From NCBI GenBank assembly GCA_947378785.1, contig CANCLK010000008.1, forward strand, positions 1 through 64,000: a stretch of DNA of 64,000 bases, read 5' to 3'. The DNA is from Comamonadaceae bacterium (GTDB taxonomy: Bacteria; Pseudomonadota; Gammaproteobacteria; Burkholderiales; Burkholderiaceae_C). The notes beneath the pieces are model-generated. The model did no database searches and had not been told where the DNA came from. It saw only the letters and a list, made by a program, of their open reading frames with translations. The stretch's first letter is position 1. Each line of letters starts with the position of its first letter. The position numbers and the translations under genes were made by a program. Below, in pieces: positions 20,598 to 29,918 of this stretch.

Positions 20598-21815
20598 TCA
20601 GGCTCGAATCGCTTGCACGGGGTCCATGCGCGCGGCGCCACGCGCTGGCACAAAGGCGGCGGCGAGGCCAACCCCACAAGCCACCAGCGAGGCCAGCAAC
20701 ACCAACTGCGGGTCCAACTGCGGCGCAAACATGGGGCTGCCGTCAGGGCTTTTGAAGATATGCGAAAAAACCACCAACAAGGCATACGCCAGTGCGGCGC
20801 CAAGGAGGGAGCCCACAAGGCCAACCAGACCGCCTTGCAACAAAAAAACCGCCATGATTTGGCGTCGACCCGCTCCCATGGCGCGCAAAATGCCGATCTC
20901 GCGCTGCTTTTGCACCACGCTGACCACCAGCACGCTGGTGATGCCCAGCGCAACGATGAGGATGACGAAACTGCGGATCAAGTTGTTGGAAACAGTCTGG
21001 TTAGACAGCGCATTCAGCAGGCCCGAATTGGTCTGCATCCAGCTGTCAACGGTGAGGCCGGTTTGCAAGCGCAGCGTGTCGGCAACGCCGTCTGCGCTAA
21101 ACAAGTCGGTCACCGTCAGATCGATGTTGGAGACCCCGCCGGGCAGATCGAGCAACGTTTGCGCGAGCTTGAGCGGAACAAAAACCCAGCGCCTATTCAG
21201 GTCTCGGTTGCCCATGTCAAAGAGGCCCGTGACCTGCAAGGTTTCACTGCGTCCGCTGGCGCTGGTGACGCGCAGTTTGTCGCCCAAGGTGAGCCCAAGG
21301 TCTTGCGCCAGATCGATGCCGATCAACGCATGGCTGCCGGTCACATCAAACGCGCCGCGCGTCATGTAGTTGTCCATGTTCACGACCCGGCGGTAAGCAT
21401 CGGGATTGACACCGAGCAGCACCACGCTTTTGTTGTAGTTGCCGCGCGCCGCAAATGCAGGACCGCTGGCCACGGGCGAAACCGCCAACACGCCCGGCGT
21501 GATGGCAGCCAATGCCGCCACGCGCTCCCACTGATCGACCGAGCGCAGGCGCTGTTCCCGCGGTTGCACCACGGCCGCAATGGCCTGGCTATCTTCTGAC
21601 CTGAAAACACGGCGTGTGAGCTCTTCCGTGGGTCGGATCACAACATGCGCTTGCGAACCCATGACGCGGTCAATGATGGTGCTCTGCAGCTGGTTGATGA
21701 GCTGCGTCAGAAAAATAATCACCGCCACGCCGCCGGTGACGCCCGCGAGGATGAGCGTGCTTTGCATCCGGCCTTCGCGCAAAAAGCGCAGCGCCAGCAA
21801 GAGCTCAAAAGGCAT
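20598..21815 (-). CDS. ABC transporter permease (FtsX/MacB-like)
   Basis: [26 protein letters not shown]..., [27 protein letters not shown] FtsX domain. Confidence 0.9.
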   Translation of the reverse strand: MPFELLLALRFLREGRMQSTLILAGVTGGVAVIIFLTQLINQLQSTIIDRVMGSQAHVVIRPTEELTRRVFRSEDSQAIAAVVQPREQRLRSVDQWERVAALAAITPGVLAVSPVASGPAFAARGNYNKSVVLLGVNPDAYRRVVNMDNYMTRGAFDVTGSHALIGIDLAQDLGLTLGDKLRVTSASGRSETLQVTGLFDMGNRDLNRRWVFVPLKLAQTLLDLPGGVSNIDLTVTDLFSADGVADTLRLQTGLTVDSWMQTNSGLLNALSNQTVSNNLIRSFVILIVALGITSVLVVSVVQKQREIGILRAMGAGRRQIMAVFLLQGGLVGLVGSLLGAALAYALLVVFSHIFKSPDGSPMFAPQLDPQLVLLASLVACGVGLAAAFVPARGAARMDPVQAIRA

Positions 21816-22006
21816 CCAACGCGCCCATGAGCTGAGCTCTGGCCGGTGTCGCTGTCGACGCCAAAACGGCCAGGCGAATCTCCAGCGCAGCGGCAGTTCT
21901 GCTGCGGCACCAAGCGCAGGCAAGGACGTTGACGATTTGGGCAGGATTGGCATGTTAGCGGGTGGCGTTTTCGCTGCGTCGTTCTGTCTATCAGCGGCTC
22001 AAGACT

Positions 22007-23248
22007 TCATCGCGTGACGAACGATGGCACTTCCATGCCTTTGACTGAATATGCCCCACTCGCCTGTTTCACGCTGTCGCCCGGCAGCGCTTTTTCGGTT
22101 TGCGGAATGGCCAAATCGCCCTCCTTCAGACCGCTGACGATTTCGACTGTGCCGATGCCGCGCAGTCCGAGCTTGACTGGTACGCGCACAGCACGGTGGT
22201 CTTGCAACATCAAGACCCATGGTGAGGCACTGTCTGCCTCGCGCACAGCTGCCGCCGGCAGCACCAATGCACCGGGGCGATTTTCACCCATCAACTCTAC
22301 CGACACCGTCATGTCGGGCTTGAGAAATGCGGGGGGCTGCAGCACTGACAAGCGCACCTCGACCGTGCCTCGTTGGGGGTCTACTGCCGGGCCAATGTAG
22401 CTCAGTTGTGCGGCAAAAGGCTGGGACGGATAAGCATCGGCCGCAGCTTTGGCCGGCATGCCAAGCACCAACATATGCAGATGTTTTTCATCAATGGCGG
22501 CATCGACGCGGATGCTGCCCGCGGCCATCGTCAGCAACACCCGGCCTGGCTGGGCCATGCTGCCAGGCTCGACATTGCGGGCCAGCACCACCCCATCGAC
22601 GGGGCTGTTGATCGCCAAGCGGGCCAGCCGAGCATCGGCCATTTGCACCGCGGACAAGGCTTGCGCCACACGTTCAGCGGCCAAGCTGCTTTCAACCCCA
22701 CGCGGCTGATTAGCGTCAGCCTGGACACGCGCAGACCGCAATGCGCTGGCTGCCGAGTCGCGAGAGCGCCGGGCTTCATCCAGTTTTTGCTGAGAGAAAA
22801 ACCCTTGCGCCACCAGCGCTTCCGAACGCCGAAACTCACTGTCGGCATTTCGCCAGGCAGCATCGGCCTGCACCACCGCTTGCTCCGACACCGGCGCCAC
22901 CACCGTGGCTTGCTGGGTCGCACGACTGCGTGCTTCAGCCAACGCGGCGTTAGCCTGTTGCAAAGCGGCGCGGGCTTCGGCGTCAGACAAGCGCACCAAC
23001 AATTGGCCCGCCTTGACATGATCGCCCTCGCGCACTTGAACCTTCAGCACAGTGGCCGTGACTTCTGCTGCAACTTCAATACGGGCCGGTGCATTCAGTC
23101 GTCCCGTCGCCGCAACGGATTGCAGCAGATTGCTGCGCAGCACAGGCACCGCCTGAACCGGCGTTCCGCGTTGCTGCAAGAGCAACGCGCCCGCAGACAA
23201 CAGCGTGAGCACAACGACGGTCAAAATCCACTTCTGGCGAGGTTTCAT
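22007..23248 (-). CDS. HlyD/MacA-type periplasmic adaptor subunit
   Basis: N-terminal anchor, VAATGRLNAPARIEVAAEVTATVLKVQVREGDHVKAGQLLVRL; upstream of permease and ATPase. Confidence 0.9.
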   Translation of the reverse strand: MKPRQKWILTVVVLTLLSAGALLLQQRGTPVQAVPVLRSNLLQSVAATGRLNAPARIEVAAEVTATVLKVQVREGDHVKAGQLLVRLSDAEARAALQQANAALAEARSRATQQATVVAPVSEQAVVQADAAWRNADSEFRRSEALVAQGFFSQQKLDEARRSRDSAASALRSARVQADANQPRGVESSLAAERVAQALSAVQMADARLARLAINSPVDGVVLARNVEPGSMAQPGRVLLTMAAGSIRVDAAIDEKHLHMLVLGMPAKAAADAYPSQPFAAQLSYIGPAVDPQRGTVEVRLSVLQPPAFLKPDMTVSVELMGENRPGALVLPAAAVREADSASPWVLMLQDHRAVRVPVKLGLRGIGTVEIVSGLKEGDLAIPQTEKALPGDSVKQASGAYSVKGMEVPSFVTR

Positions 23249-23324
23249 AGGGGGAGAGCTTAGCAGCGCTGGTCTAGATTCAATTGACCCGCATCATGAG
23301 TCATGGATTAAGCCATCGTCTTTT

Positions 23325-23891
23325 TTACCCTGCATCCTGTTTCGCTAAGCGCTCACTCTTCCAGTAAACGTCGTCACCGCCGTTCATGCGGTTCAGCACA
23401 CGGGACAGCACGAAAAGCAAGTCGCTGAGTCGGTTGAGGTATTGCCGCGGCGAGTCGTTGAGGGCCTCGGCCCGGTCCAGCGCCACCACAGCGCGTTCGG
23501 CTCGGCGTGCCACCGTGCGGCAGACATGCGCCAACGCTGCGGCTCGGGTGCCAGCGGGCAAGATGAACTCTTGGAGGCGAGGCAAGTCGGCATTGTATTT
23601 TTCGAGTGCCGTATCAAGCAAGACCACCGCGTCAGGTTTGAGCAACTCAAAGCCGGGGATCGACAGTTCGCCGCCTAGGTTGAACAGTTGGTGTTGCACT
23701 TCAACGAGGAGCACACGCACGTCGGCGGCCATGTCTTCACACAACAGCACACCAATATTGGAATTGAGTTCGTCCACATCGCCCATGGCGTGCACACGCA
23801 AGCTGTCTTTGGAAACGCGGGTGTTGTCGCCTAGGCCGGTGGTGCCGTTGTCACCAGTACGCGTGGCGATTTGGGTGAGTCGATTGGCCAT
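23325..23891 (-). CDS. Cob(I)alamin adenosyltransferase, PduO type
   Basis: MANRLTQIATRTGDNGTTGLGDNTRVSKDSLRVHAMGDVDELNSNIG; CRTVARRAERAV. Confidence 0.93.
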   Translation of the reverse strand: MANRLTQIATRTGDNGTTGLGDNTRVSKDSLRVHAMGDVDELNSNIGVLLCEDMAADVRVLLVEVQHQLFNLGGELSIPGFELLKPDAVVLLDTALEKYNADLPRLQEFILPAGTRAAALAHVCRTVARRAERAVVALDRAEALNDSPRQYLNRLSDLLFVLSRVLNRMNGGDDVYWKSERLAKQDAG

Positions 23892-24012
23892 GGGGTTCCC
23901 GTCAAAAAGTTGCAAGTCTCGGCCAAGCCGCTGCCGGTGTGTGCCGAGTCCATGATTATTCACGACTTCAACCTCGCCAGCGTAAACTACAAAATCACGC
24001 AGGAGACACCTC

Positions 24013-25434
24013 ATGAACGCACCGCTACCCGTCCAGTTGCTCCCCAAAATTCAACAACGCGAAACCCCGCCCGCACTGATTGACTCACTCATGGCACGCT
24101 TTGCTGAGCGCTGCTCAACCGCGTTGGTCGTCCGTGAGCAGCACGGCCGCGACGAGTCGTCTTTTACGTCGCCCCCTCCCGCTGCCGTGGTTTTTGCAGA
24201 GAGCACCGACGACGTTGCCGAGATCGTCAGGCTCGCCAGTCAGCACAACGTGCCGGTCATTCCTTTTGGCGTCGGCACGTCGCTGGAAGGTCATTTGCTG
24301 GCGGTCCAAGGCGGCATCAGCATCGACATGAGCCGCATGAACCGCGTGCTGTCGATCAATGCCGAAGACCTGACGGTGACGGTACAGCCGGGCGTGACGC
24401 GCAAACAGCTCAATGAAGAGGTTAAAAGCACCGGCTTGTTTTTCCCAATCGACCCGGGCGCAGACGCAACGATTGGCGGCATGAGCGCCACCCGCGCCAG
24501 CGGCACCAATGCCGTTCGCTACGGCACGATGCGTGAGAACGTGCTGGCACTGGAAGTGGTGACCGCCAGCGGCGATGTCATTCGAACTGGCACGCGGGCC
24601 AAGAAGTCATCTGCCGGATACGACTTGACGCGACTGATGGTGGGTAGCGAAGGCACGCTAGGCGTCATCACGGAGATCACCGTCAAGCTTTACCCTTTGC
24701 CAGAGGCCATTTCTGCCGCGATCTGCTCGTTTCCAAGTATTGAAGCCGCGGTTCGGACGACGATTGAAATCATTCAGATGGGCGTGCCGATTGCACGCGT
24801 CGAGCTGATCGACGCCAACTCTGTGCGCATGGTCAATGCCCACTCAAAGCTATCGCTGCGCGAAGAACCGATGCTGCTGATGGAGTTTCACGGCTCCCCC
24901 ACGGGCGTGAAAGAACAAGCCGAGCTGGTACAAGAGTTGGCCAACGGCCACGGAGGCAACGCTTTTGAATGGGCCAGCACGCCCGAAGAGCGCACCCGAT
25001 TGTGGGCAGCTCGGCACAACGCCTACTTTGCAGCCATGCAGTCGCGCCCCGGGTGTCGCGTGATTTCAACCGACACCTGTGTGCCGATTTCACGTCTGGC
25101 TGACTGCCTTCTCGACTCGATCACCGAAGCCGATGCCAGCGGCATTCCGTATTTTCTAGTTGGTCATGTCGGCGATGGCAACTTTCACTTCGGCTACCTC
25201 ATTGATCCCACGCAACCCAAAGAGCGCGAGATAGCCGAGGCCTTGAACCATCAACTGGTGAGCCGCGCACTTCGGCTTGAGGGAACATGCACGGGTGAAC
25301 ACGGCGTGGGTCTGCACAAAATGGATTTTTTGGTGACAGAAACCGGCAACGGGGCCGTGGCCATGATGCGCACCATCAAGCGTGCTATCGACCCGAAAAA
25401 TATCATGAATCCCGGGAAGATTTTTTCACTTTAA
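24013..25434 (+). CDS. FAD-binding oxidoreductase (D-lactate dehydrogenase/GlcD-like)
   Basis: VPVIPFGVGTSLEGHLLAVQGGISIDMSRMNRVLSI; GEHGVGLHKMDFL. Confidence 0.93.
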   Translation: MNAPLPVQLLPKIQQRETPPALIDSLMARFAERCSTALVVREQHGRDESSFTSPPPAAVVFAESTDDVAEIVRLASQHNVPVIPFGVGTSLEGHLLAVQGGISIDMSRMNRVLSINAEDLTVTVQPGVTRKQLNEEVKSTGLFFPIDPGADATIGGMSATRASGTNAVRYGTMRENVLALEVVTASGDVIRTGTRAKKSSAGYDLTRLMVGSEGTLGVITEITVKLYPLPEAISAAICSFPSIEAAVRTTIEIIQMGVPIARVELIDANSVRMVNAHSKLSLREEPMLLMEFHGSPTGVKEQAELVQELANGHGGNAFEWASTPEERTRLWAARHNAYFAAMQSRPGCRVISTDTCVPISRLADCLLDSITEADASGIPYFLVGHVGDGNFHFGYLIDPTQPKEREIAEALNHQLVSRALRLEGTCTGEHGVGLHKMDFLVTETGNGAVAMMRTIKRAIDPKNIMNPGKIFSL

Positions 25435-25435
25435 A

Positions 25436-25990
25436 TCAGGACCACAAGCGCCGCGGCATTGAGGGCGCATGACGGGCGCTCATGGCATTCATGAGCAAGC
25501 AAAAGATCGCCAAAAATCGCAGCGCAATCAATCCCGCAACCCATTGTGTTGGCGCCTGGCTGAGGTGAACATAGGCGTTGAAATAATCCAGCATCAGGGC
25601 CAGCACCCCAACCCCCAAAAAGACCAGTGACACCCGTTCGAAATACCAGTCTTTCAAGTAGCTGTACATGTACACAGCGCTGATCAAGATGATGAAGCCT
25701 GCGCGATACTGAAAGTAGCTCGCCAACGTCTCGGCGCCAATCCCGGGTTCATAGTTACCCGCAGCCAGCATTGGGAAAAACAGCAGCTTGCCGGTGTAAG
25801 CCATCGCTACCAAGAGCAAGAACATCATGCGGTATTTAAACCAATGGTCAACGCCCGAGTCGGCAAGCAGCTTCCGCTCTGAAGGCGCAGGTGCAGATTC
25901 GTCTGGCAACGTTTGGCCGGGTACGGGTCCCAGTAGCGCGATCAACTCCTCTTCCGTGATTCGGATGTGTGCAAGATGTGTCTGACTCAT
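25436..25990 (-). CDS. Hypothetical multi-pass membrane protein
   Basis: Start MSQTHLAHIRITEEELIALLG; several hydrophobic helices. Confidence 0.65.
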   Translation of the reverse strand: MSQTHLAHIRITEEELIALLGPVPGQTLPDESAPAPSERKLLADSGVDHWFKYRMMFLLLVAMAYTGKLLFFPMLAAGNYEPGIGAETLASYFQYRAGFIILISAVYMYSYLKDWYFERVSLVFLGVGVLALMLDYFNAYVHLSQAPTQWVAGLIALRFLAIFCLLMNAMSARHAPSMPRRLWS

Positions 25991-26113
25991 GTGAAGCTTT
26001 GTAACCCTTGATTTTGAGATCAGTTGCAAGTGTTTACGCGTCTTGCAAATTGTAGGGAAAAGCGTTGTCAGACAGTGCCGCGAAACCCTGTCAGTGGCGC
26101 AAGGTTGGCGCCC

Positions 26114-27049
26114 TTACTTGCCGCCACGCAAGCGTTCAATCAGACCATTGAGCTCGTCCAACGATGCAAACTGAATCGCAACCTCGCCCATGTCTTCGCG
26201 ACGCCCATTGCGTTTAACTTGTTTTTTCACGCGCACTTCGACTTCCGCCATGAGCAAATCGGCCAACTCTTCCTCGACCCGGCGGGTATCCCGTGACTTT
26301 TCCTTCGAGACTTTTTGCGGCTTCAGGGAAAACTCTGCACTGAGTTTTTTGACCAAACTTTCCGCTTCCCGAACTGACATTTTTTTGGCTGCAATCTGGT
26401 TCGCTGCCGTGATCTGCGTGGCGCGGTCTAACGCTAAAAGGGCCCGCGCATGCCCCATGTCGATGTCGCCAGCCATGAGCATGACCTGCACAGGATCGGC
26501 CAAATTCAGCAGGCGAAGCAAGTTACTGGCGGCACTGCGTGAACGCCCTACGGCTTGGGCGGCAAGTTCGTGAGTGAGCCCAAACTCTTTCACCAGACGT
26601 TGCAAGCCCTGAGCCTCTTCCAGCGGATTCAAGTCTTCGCGCTGAATATTTTCGATCAGCGCCATGGCGGCGGCCGACTCATCAGGCACATCGCGCACCA
26701 GCACCGGTACGCTGTCGAGGCCGGCCAACTTGGCGGCCCTGAAGCGTCGCTCGCCGGCGATGATTTCATATTTTCCGTCGTTGGCGCCGCTGGTCAAGCG
26801 CCGCACCAAGATCGGCTGCATGATGCCCTGCGCCTTGATCGACTCGGCCAACTCGTAGAGCGCGCCCTCGTCCATGCGGGTGCGTGGTTGGTACTGGCCC
26901 GCCACCATGTCGCTCAGCCGCAGCGAAGCCGGCAAGCCGGGACTGTTGGCCTCACTGCCGTTGTCGAATACATTCGCCGACTCGCCAACGGTCGGTCCGA
27001 GCAAGGCTTGCAATCCACGGCCAAGGCCTTTGGGTTTTTTAGTGACCAT
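26114..27049 (-). CDS. parB: Chromosome-partitioning protein ParB
   Basis: KKPKGLGRGLQALLG, GQYQPRTRMDEGALYELAESIKAQGIMQPILVR, EIIAGERRFRAAKLAG, HTH domain. Confidence 0.96.
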   Translation of the reverse strand: MVTKKPKGLGRGLQALLGPTVGESANVFDNGSEANSPGLPASLRLSDMVAGQYQPRTRMDEGALYELAESIKAQGIMQPILVRRLTSGANDGKYEIIAGERRFRAAKLAGLDSVPVLVRDVPDESAAAMALIENIQREDLNPLEEAQGLQRLVKEFGLTHELAAQAVGRSRSAASNLLRLLNLADPVQVMLMAGDIDMGHARALLALDRATQITAANQIAAKKMSVREAESLVKKLSAEFSLKPQKVSKEKSRDTRRVEEELADLLMAEVEVRVKKQVKRNGRREDMGEVAIQFASLDELNGLIERLRGGK

Positions 27050-27668
27050 TTTTTATCTTTCGGGTTTCTAGAATGGGATGTGTCCAAAGGCTGTTCAGGC
27101 TCGGGGTGTCAGCCGTCATCTGTTTCAGCACTTGTAATTTCTCTAATTGCGCGTGACCTTCTGCCCAGTCGTGCAGCTCACTGTCAGCGTTCAGATGCCC
27201 TTGGTTGCCCGCGTTCACCCAAAGGCAGCCCCACGCATCGACAAACTGCTGGGCGCGCTCTGCGCTGCAATACGGGTCGTTCTGGCTGCCGATCAACACA
27301 CTGGTAAATGGCAAGTGCTGCAATGCCACCGGCGACCAGCTTGGCAGAACGGGCTGCAGAGCTTCACGCGCAGGATCGCTCGGCGCCACCAGCAACGCGG
27401 CTTTAACGAGATGCGTGTTTTTCGAATGCGAGGCCCAGGCCGCTACCAATTGGCAACCCAGGCTGTGCGCCACGAGGACCACAGGGACATCCGTATCGCC
27501 CGATAGCAGCACGTCTTCGAGCCGCGCAATCCAATCGCCGCGCAACGGGCGCATCCAGTCGTGTTGCTCCACCCGCCGGTAACCGTGCGCGACTTCCCAC
27601 CGACTTTGCCAATGCAAGGGGCCACTGTTTTGCCAACCGGGAAGTATGAGTACAGATGTAGGCGTCAT
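27039..27668 (-). CDS. RBBP9/YdeN-family serine hydrolase
   Basis: ILPGWQNSGPLHWQSRWE, VVLVAHSLGCQLVAAWA; lies between parA and parB and overlaps the parB start by 11 nt. Confidence 0.88.
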   Translation of the reverse strand: MTPTSVLILPGWQNSGPLHWQSRWEVAHGYRRVEQHDWMRPLRGDWIARLEDVLLSGDTDVPVVLVAHSLGCQLVAAWASHSKNTHLVKAALLVAPSDPAREALQPVLPSWSPVALQHLPFTSVLIGSQNDPYCSAERAQQFVDAWGCLWVNAGNQGHLNADSELHDWAEGHAQLEKLQVLKQMTADTPSLNSLWTHPILETRKIKNGH

Positions 27669-27742
27669 GTCGGCCGAGAAGAAGGCGATGAAGAGTTCAA
27701 TTTATGCATCGGAGCGCTATCAATTAACTAGCAATCGACTCT

Positions 27743-28528
27743 TCACATCGACTTGATGCGCTCGACCATTTCCGCCGCAAAAGCCACAAAGGCTTGCGCG
27801 CCCTTCGACGCTGGATCGAACACTACCCCCGGCACGCCGTAACTGGGCGCTTCGGCCAAGCGCACATTGCGCGGAATGACTGTGTTGAAGACCTTGTCTC
27901 CAAAGTGCTGCTTGAGTTGTTCACTGACCTGCAGCTGCAGCGTGATGCGCGGGTCAAACATGACACGCAACAAGCCAATGATGGCCAGTTCTTTGTTGAG
28001 GTTGGCGTGCACCTGCTTGATGGTGTTGACCAGATCGGTCAGGCCTTCCAACGCGAAATACTCACACTGCATGGGCACGATCACGCCGTGCGCACAGCAC
28101 AAGCCATTGAGCGTGAGCATGGACAGTGACGGCGGGCAATCGATCAGCACGAAGTCATATTGGCTGGCGACCTCTGCAATCGCCTGACGCAGACGCTTTT
28201 CACGGCGCTCAACGTCGACCAACTCGACTTCTGCCCCAGCGAGTTCTCGATTAGCGCCCAGCACGTCGTAACTGCAACCCGCATCAACCAGCTTTTGACT
28301 GGAGACTCGCGCCTCCTCAATCGTCGCCGATTCGAGCAGGACGTCGTACACCGTGAGTTCAAGTTGCCGCTTGTCGACGCCGGAACCCATGGTGGCATTG
28401 CCTTGCGGATCGAGGTCGATCATCAGCACCCGCTGTCCGGCCTGCGCCAGTCCGGCGGCCAGATTGACCGTGGTCGTGGTCTTGCCCACACCGCCCTTTT
28501 GGTTGGCTACACAAAATATTTTGGCCAT
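27743..28528 (-). CDS. parA: Chromosome-partitioning ATPase ParA (Soj)
   Basis: MAKIFCVANQKGGVGKTTTTVNLAAGLAQAGQRVLMIDLDPQGNATMGSG deviant Walker A. Confidence 0.96.
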   Translation of the reverse strand: MAKIFCVANQKGGVGKTTTTVNLAAGLAQAGQRVLMIDLDPQGNATMGSGVDKRQLELTVYDVLLESATIEEARVSSQKLVDAGCSYDVLGANRELAGAEVELVDVERREKRLRQAIAEVASQYDFVLIDCPPSLSMLTLNGLCCAHGVIVPMQCEYFALEGLTDLVNTIKQVHANLNKELAIIGLLRVMFDPRITLQLQVSEQLKQHFGDKVFNTVIPRNVRLAEAPSYGVPGVVFDPASKGAQAFVAFAAEMVERIKSM

Positions 28529-28573
28529 AGAAGTGATTACGCTTGAAAAAAGGAGAGAGCTGACTGTCCGAGC

Positions 28574-29200
28574 TTATCGGGACAACGCCAGCTTGAGACC
28601 AAAGCCAATGAGAAAAACGCCGGCAGCTTTTTCAAGTGCCGATGAGATACGTGGACTGGCGCGCAGGTGCGCAGCCAAAAAATAGGTCAACAGCACGGCA
28701 CCCAAGCCGTACACAAAAGTCAATGCAGCAATGGTCGCTGCCATCACACCGAAGGTACTCAGGCCTTGATGCTGAACTGGGTCGACAAACAGCGGGAAGA
28801 ACGCCATATAAAAAACGATGGCCTTTGGGTTCAGCAGCGTGATGAGCAGTGATTGGCGAAAGTAGTGCCCCGTTTTCATTTTGAGAATAGGCAAGCTACC
28901 GGGTTTCGCTAACAGCATCATGAAGCCCAGCCAAGCCAAGTAAGCGGCGCCAAGCCACTGCACCATATGAAAAGCCGTCGGATAAGTGGTCAACAAGGCA
29001 GAAACACCAGCCACCGCAGCCCAGAGCAACGCCTGGTCGCCAGCAATCACGCCAAAGGTCGCACCCATACCGCCAGCCAAGCCGCCCTTGCCGGTCGCCG
29101 TAATCAAGGCCAAGTTCCCCGGGCCAGGGATAGCCAAGAAGACGATGATGGCGATGACGAAAGCGCCGTAATCGGCAACACCGGCGAATGAGCCCAGCAT
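28574..29200 (-). CDS. LysE/RhtB-family amino acid exporter
   Basis: IPGPGNLALITATGKGGLAGGMGATFGVIAGD; multiple TM segments. Confidence 0.88.
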   Translation of the reverse strand: MLGSFAGVADYGAFVIAIIVFLAIPGPGNLALITATGKGGLAGGMGATFGVIAGDQALLWAAVAGVSALLTTYPTAFHMVQWLGAAYLAWLGFMMLLAKPGSLPILKMKTGHYFRQSLLITLLNPKAIVFYMAFFPLFVDPVQHQGLSTFGVMAATIAALTFVYGLGAVLLTYFLAAHLRASPRISSALEKAAGVFLIGFGLKLALSR

Positions 29201-29252
29201 GGAAAGTCCTTCAAATGAGGGATGAGTTTACGTCAGCAAGGGCACTGGCTTC

Positions 29253-29918
29253 TCACGAAGGCCTCATCCACACCACGCACCGGTCCGCATCCAATCCTGG
29301 AACCGTCAGCTGTTCCACGTGAAACACCGTCACCCCGACGGGGAGCATCGACAACTCATCCGCAGGATGCTTACCCTTCAAGGCCATCCAAACACCATCG
29401 GAGGCCAAGGCCCGCACAGACCAGGCGGTGAAATCAACCAAGGACGCAAAGGCCCTGGAACAAATCACATCGAATGGCTCGATGATGTTTTCAACGCGGG
29501 CGTGCAAGCCGGTCAAATTGGCCAAACCCAAAGACAGTGCCGCCTGCTTGATAAAGGCCGCCTTCTTGCCAACAGTATCGACACAAGTCACCGACAAAGT
29601 CGGGCAACAAATAGCAAAAACAATGCCGGGCAAACCCGCGCCGGAGCCCACATCCAGAACCCTCGCGTTGCTCGACACCGTATTTTCGAGGCCCCTGCTC
29701 AGCAAGTGCTTCTGCAGAGGCAAAACAGCCGCAAGACTGTCTAGTAGGTGGTGCGTCAACATCTCCGCCGGATCACGCACAGCGGTGAGGTTGTAGACTT
29801 TGCTCCATTTGCCGATCAAATCTTGATAGTCAAGCAGGCTGCGGACTTGCGCATCTGTGAGGTCCAGCGCCAAAACCTTCAGCCCCGCACGAAGAACAAC
29901 CTCATTTGTACCCGTCAT
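29253..29918 (-). CDS. rsmG: 16S rRNA (guanine527-N7)-methyltransferase
   Basis: [51 protein letters not shown]; next to mnmG. Confidence 0.95.
   Translation of the reverse strand: MTGTNEVVLRAGLKVLALDLTDAQVRSLLDYQDLIGKWSKVYNLTAVRDPAEMLTHHLLDSLAAVLPLQKHLLSRGLENTVSSNARVLDVGSGAGLPGIVFAICCPTLSVTCVDTVGKKAAFIKQAALSLGLANLTGLHARVENIIEPFDVICSRAFASLVDFTAWSVRALASDGVWMALKGKHPADELSMLPVGVTVFHVEQLTVPGLDADRCVVWMRPS
29311..29326. promoter_or_regulatory. parS-like site (one mismatch)
   Basis: TGTTCCACGTGAAACA versus consensus TGTTTCACGTGAAACA, inside the rsmG 3' coding region. Confidence 0.85.

Noticed and set aside
20565-21599. 344-aa plus-strand ORF (and 20587-21369)
   Set aside because: Antisense shadow of the ABC transporter permease/ATPase; low-complexity, no recognisable domain
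22373-23263. 296-aa plus-strand ORF
   Set aside because: Antisense to the HlyD/MacA adaptor; His/Arg/Gln-rich shadow translation
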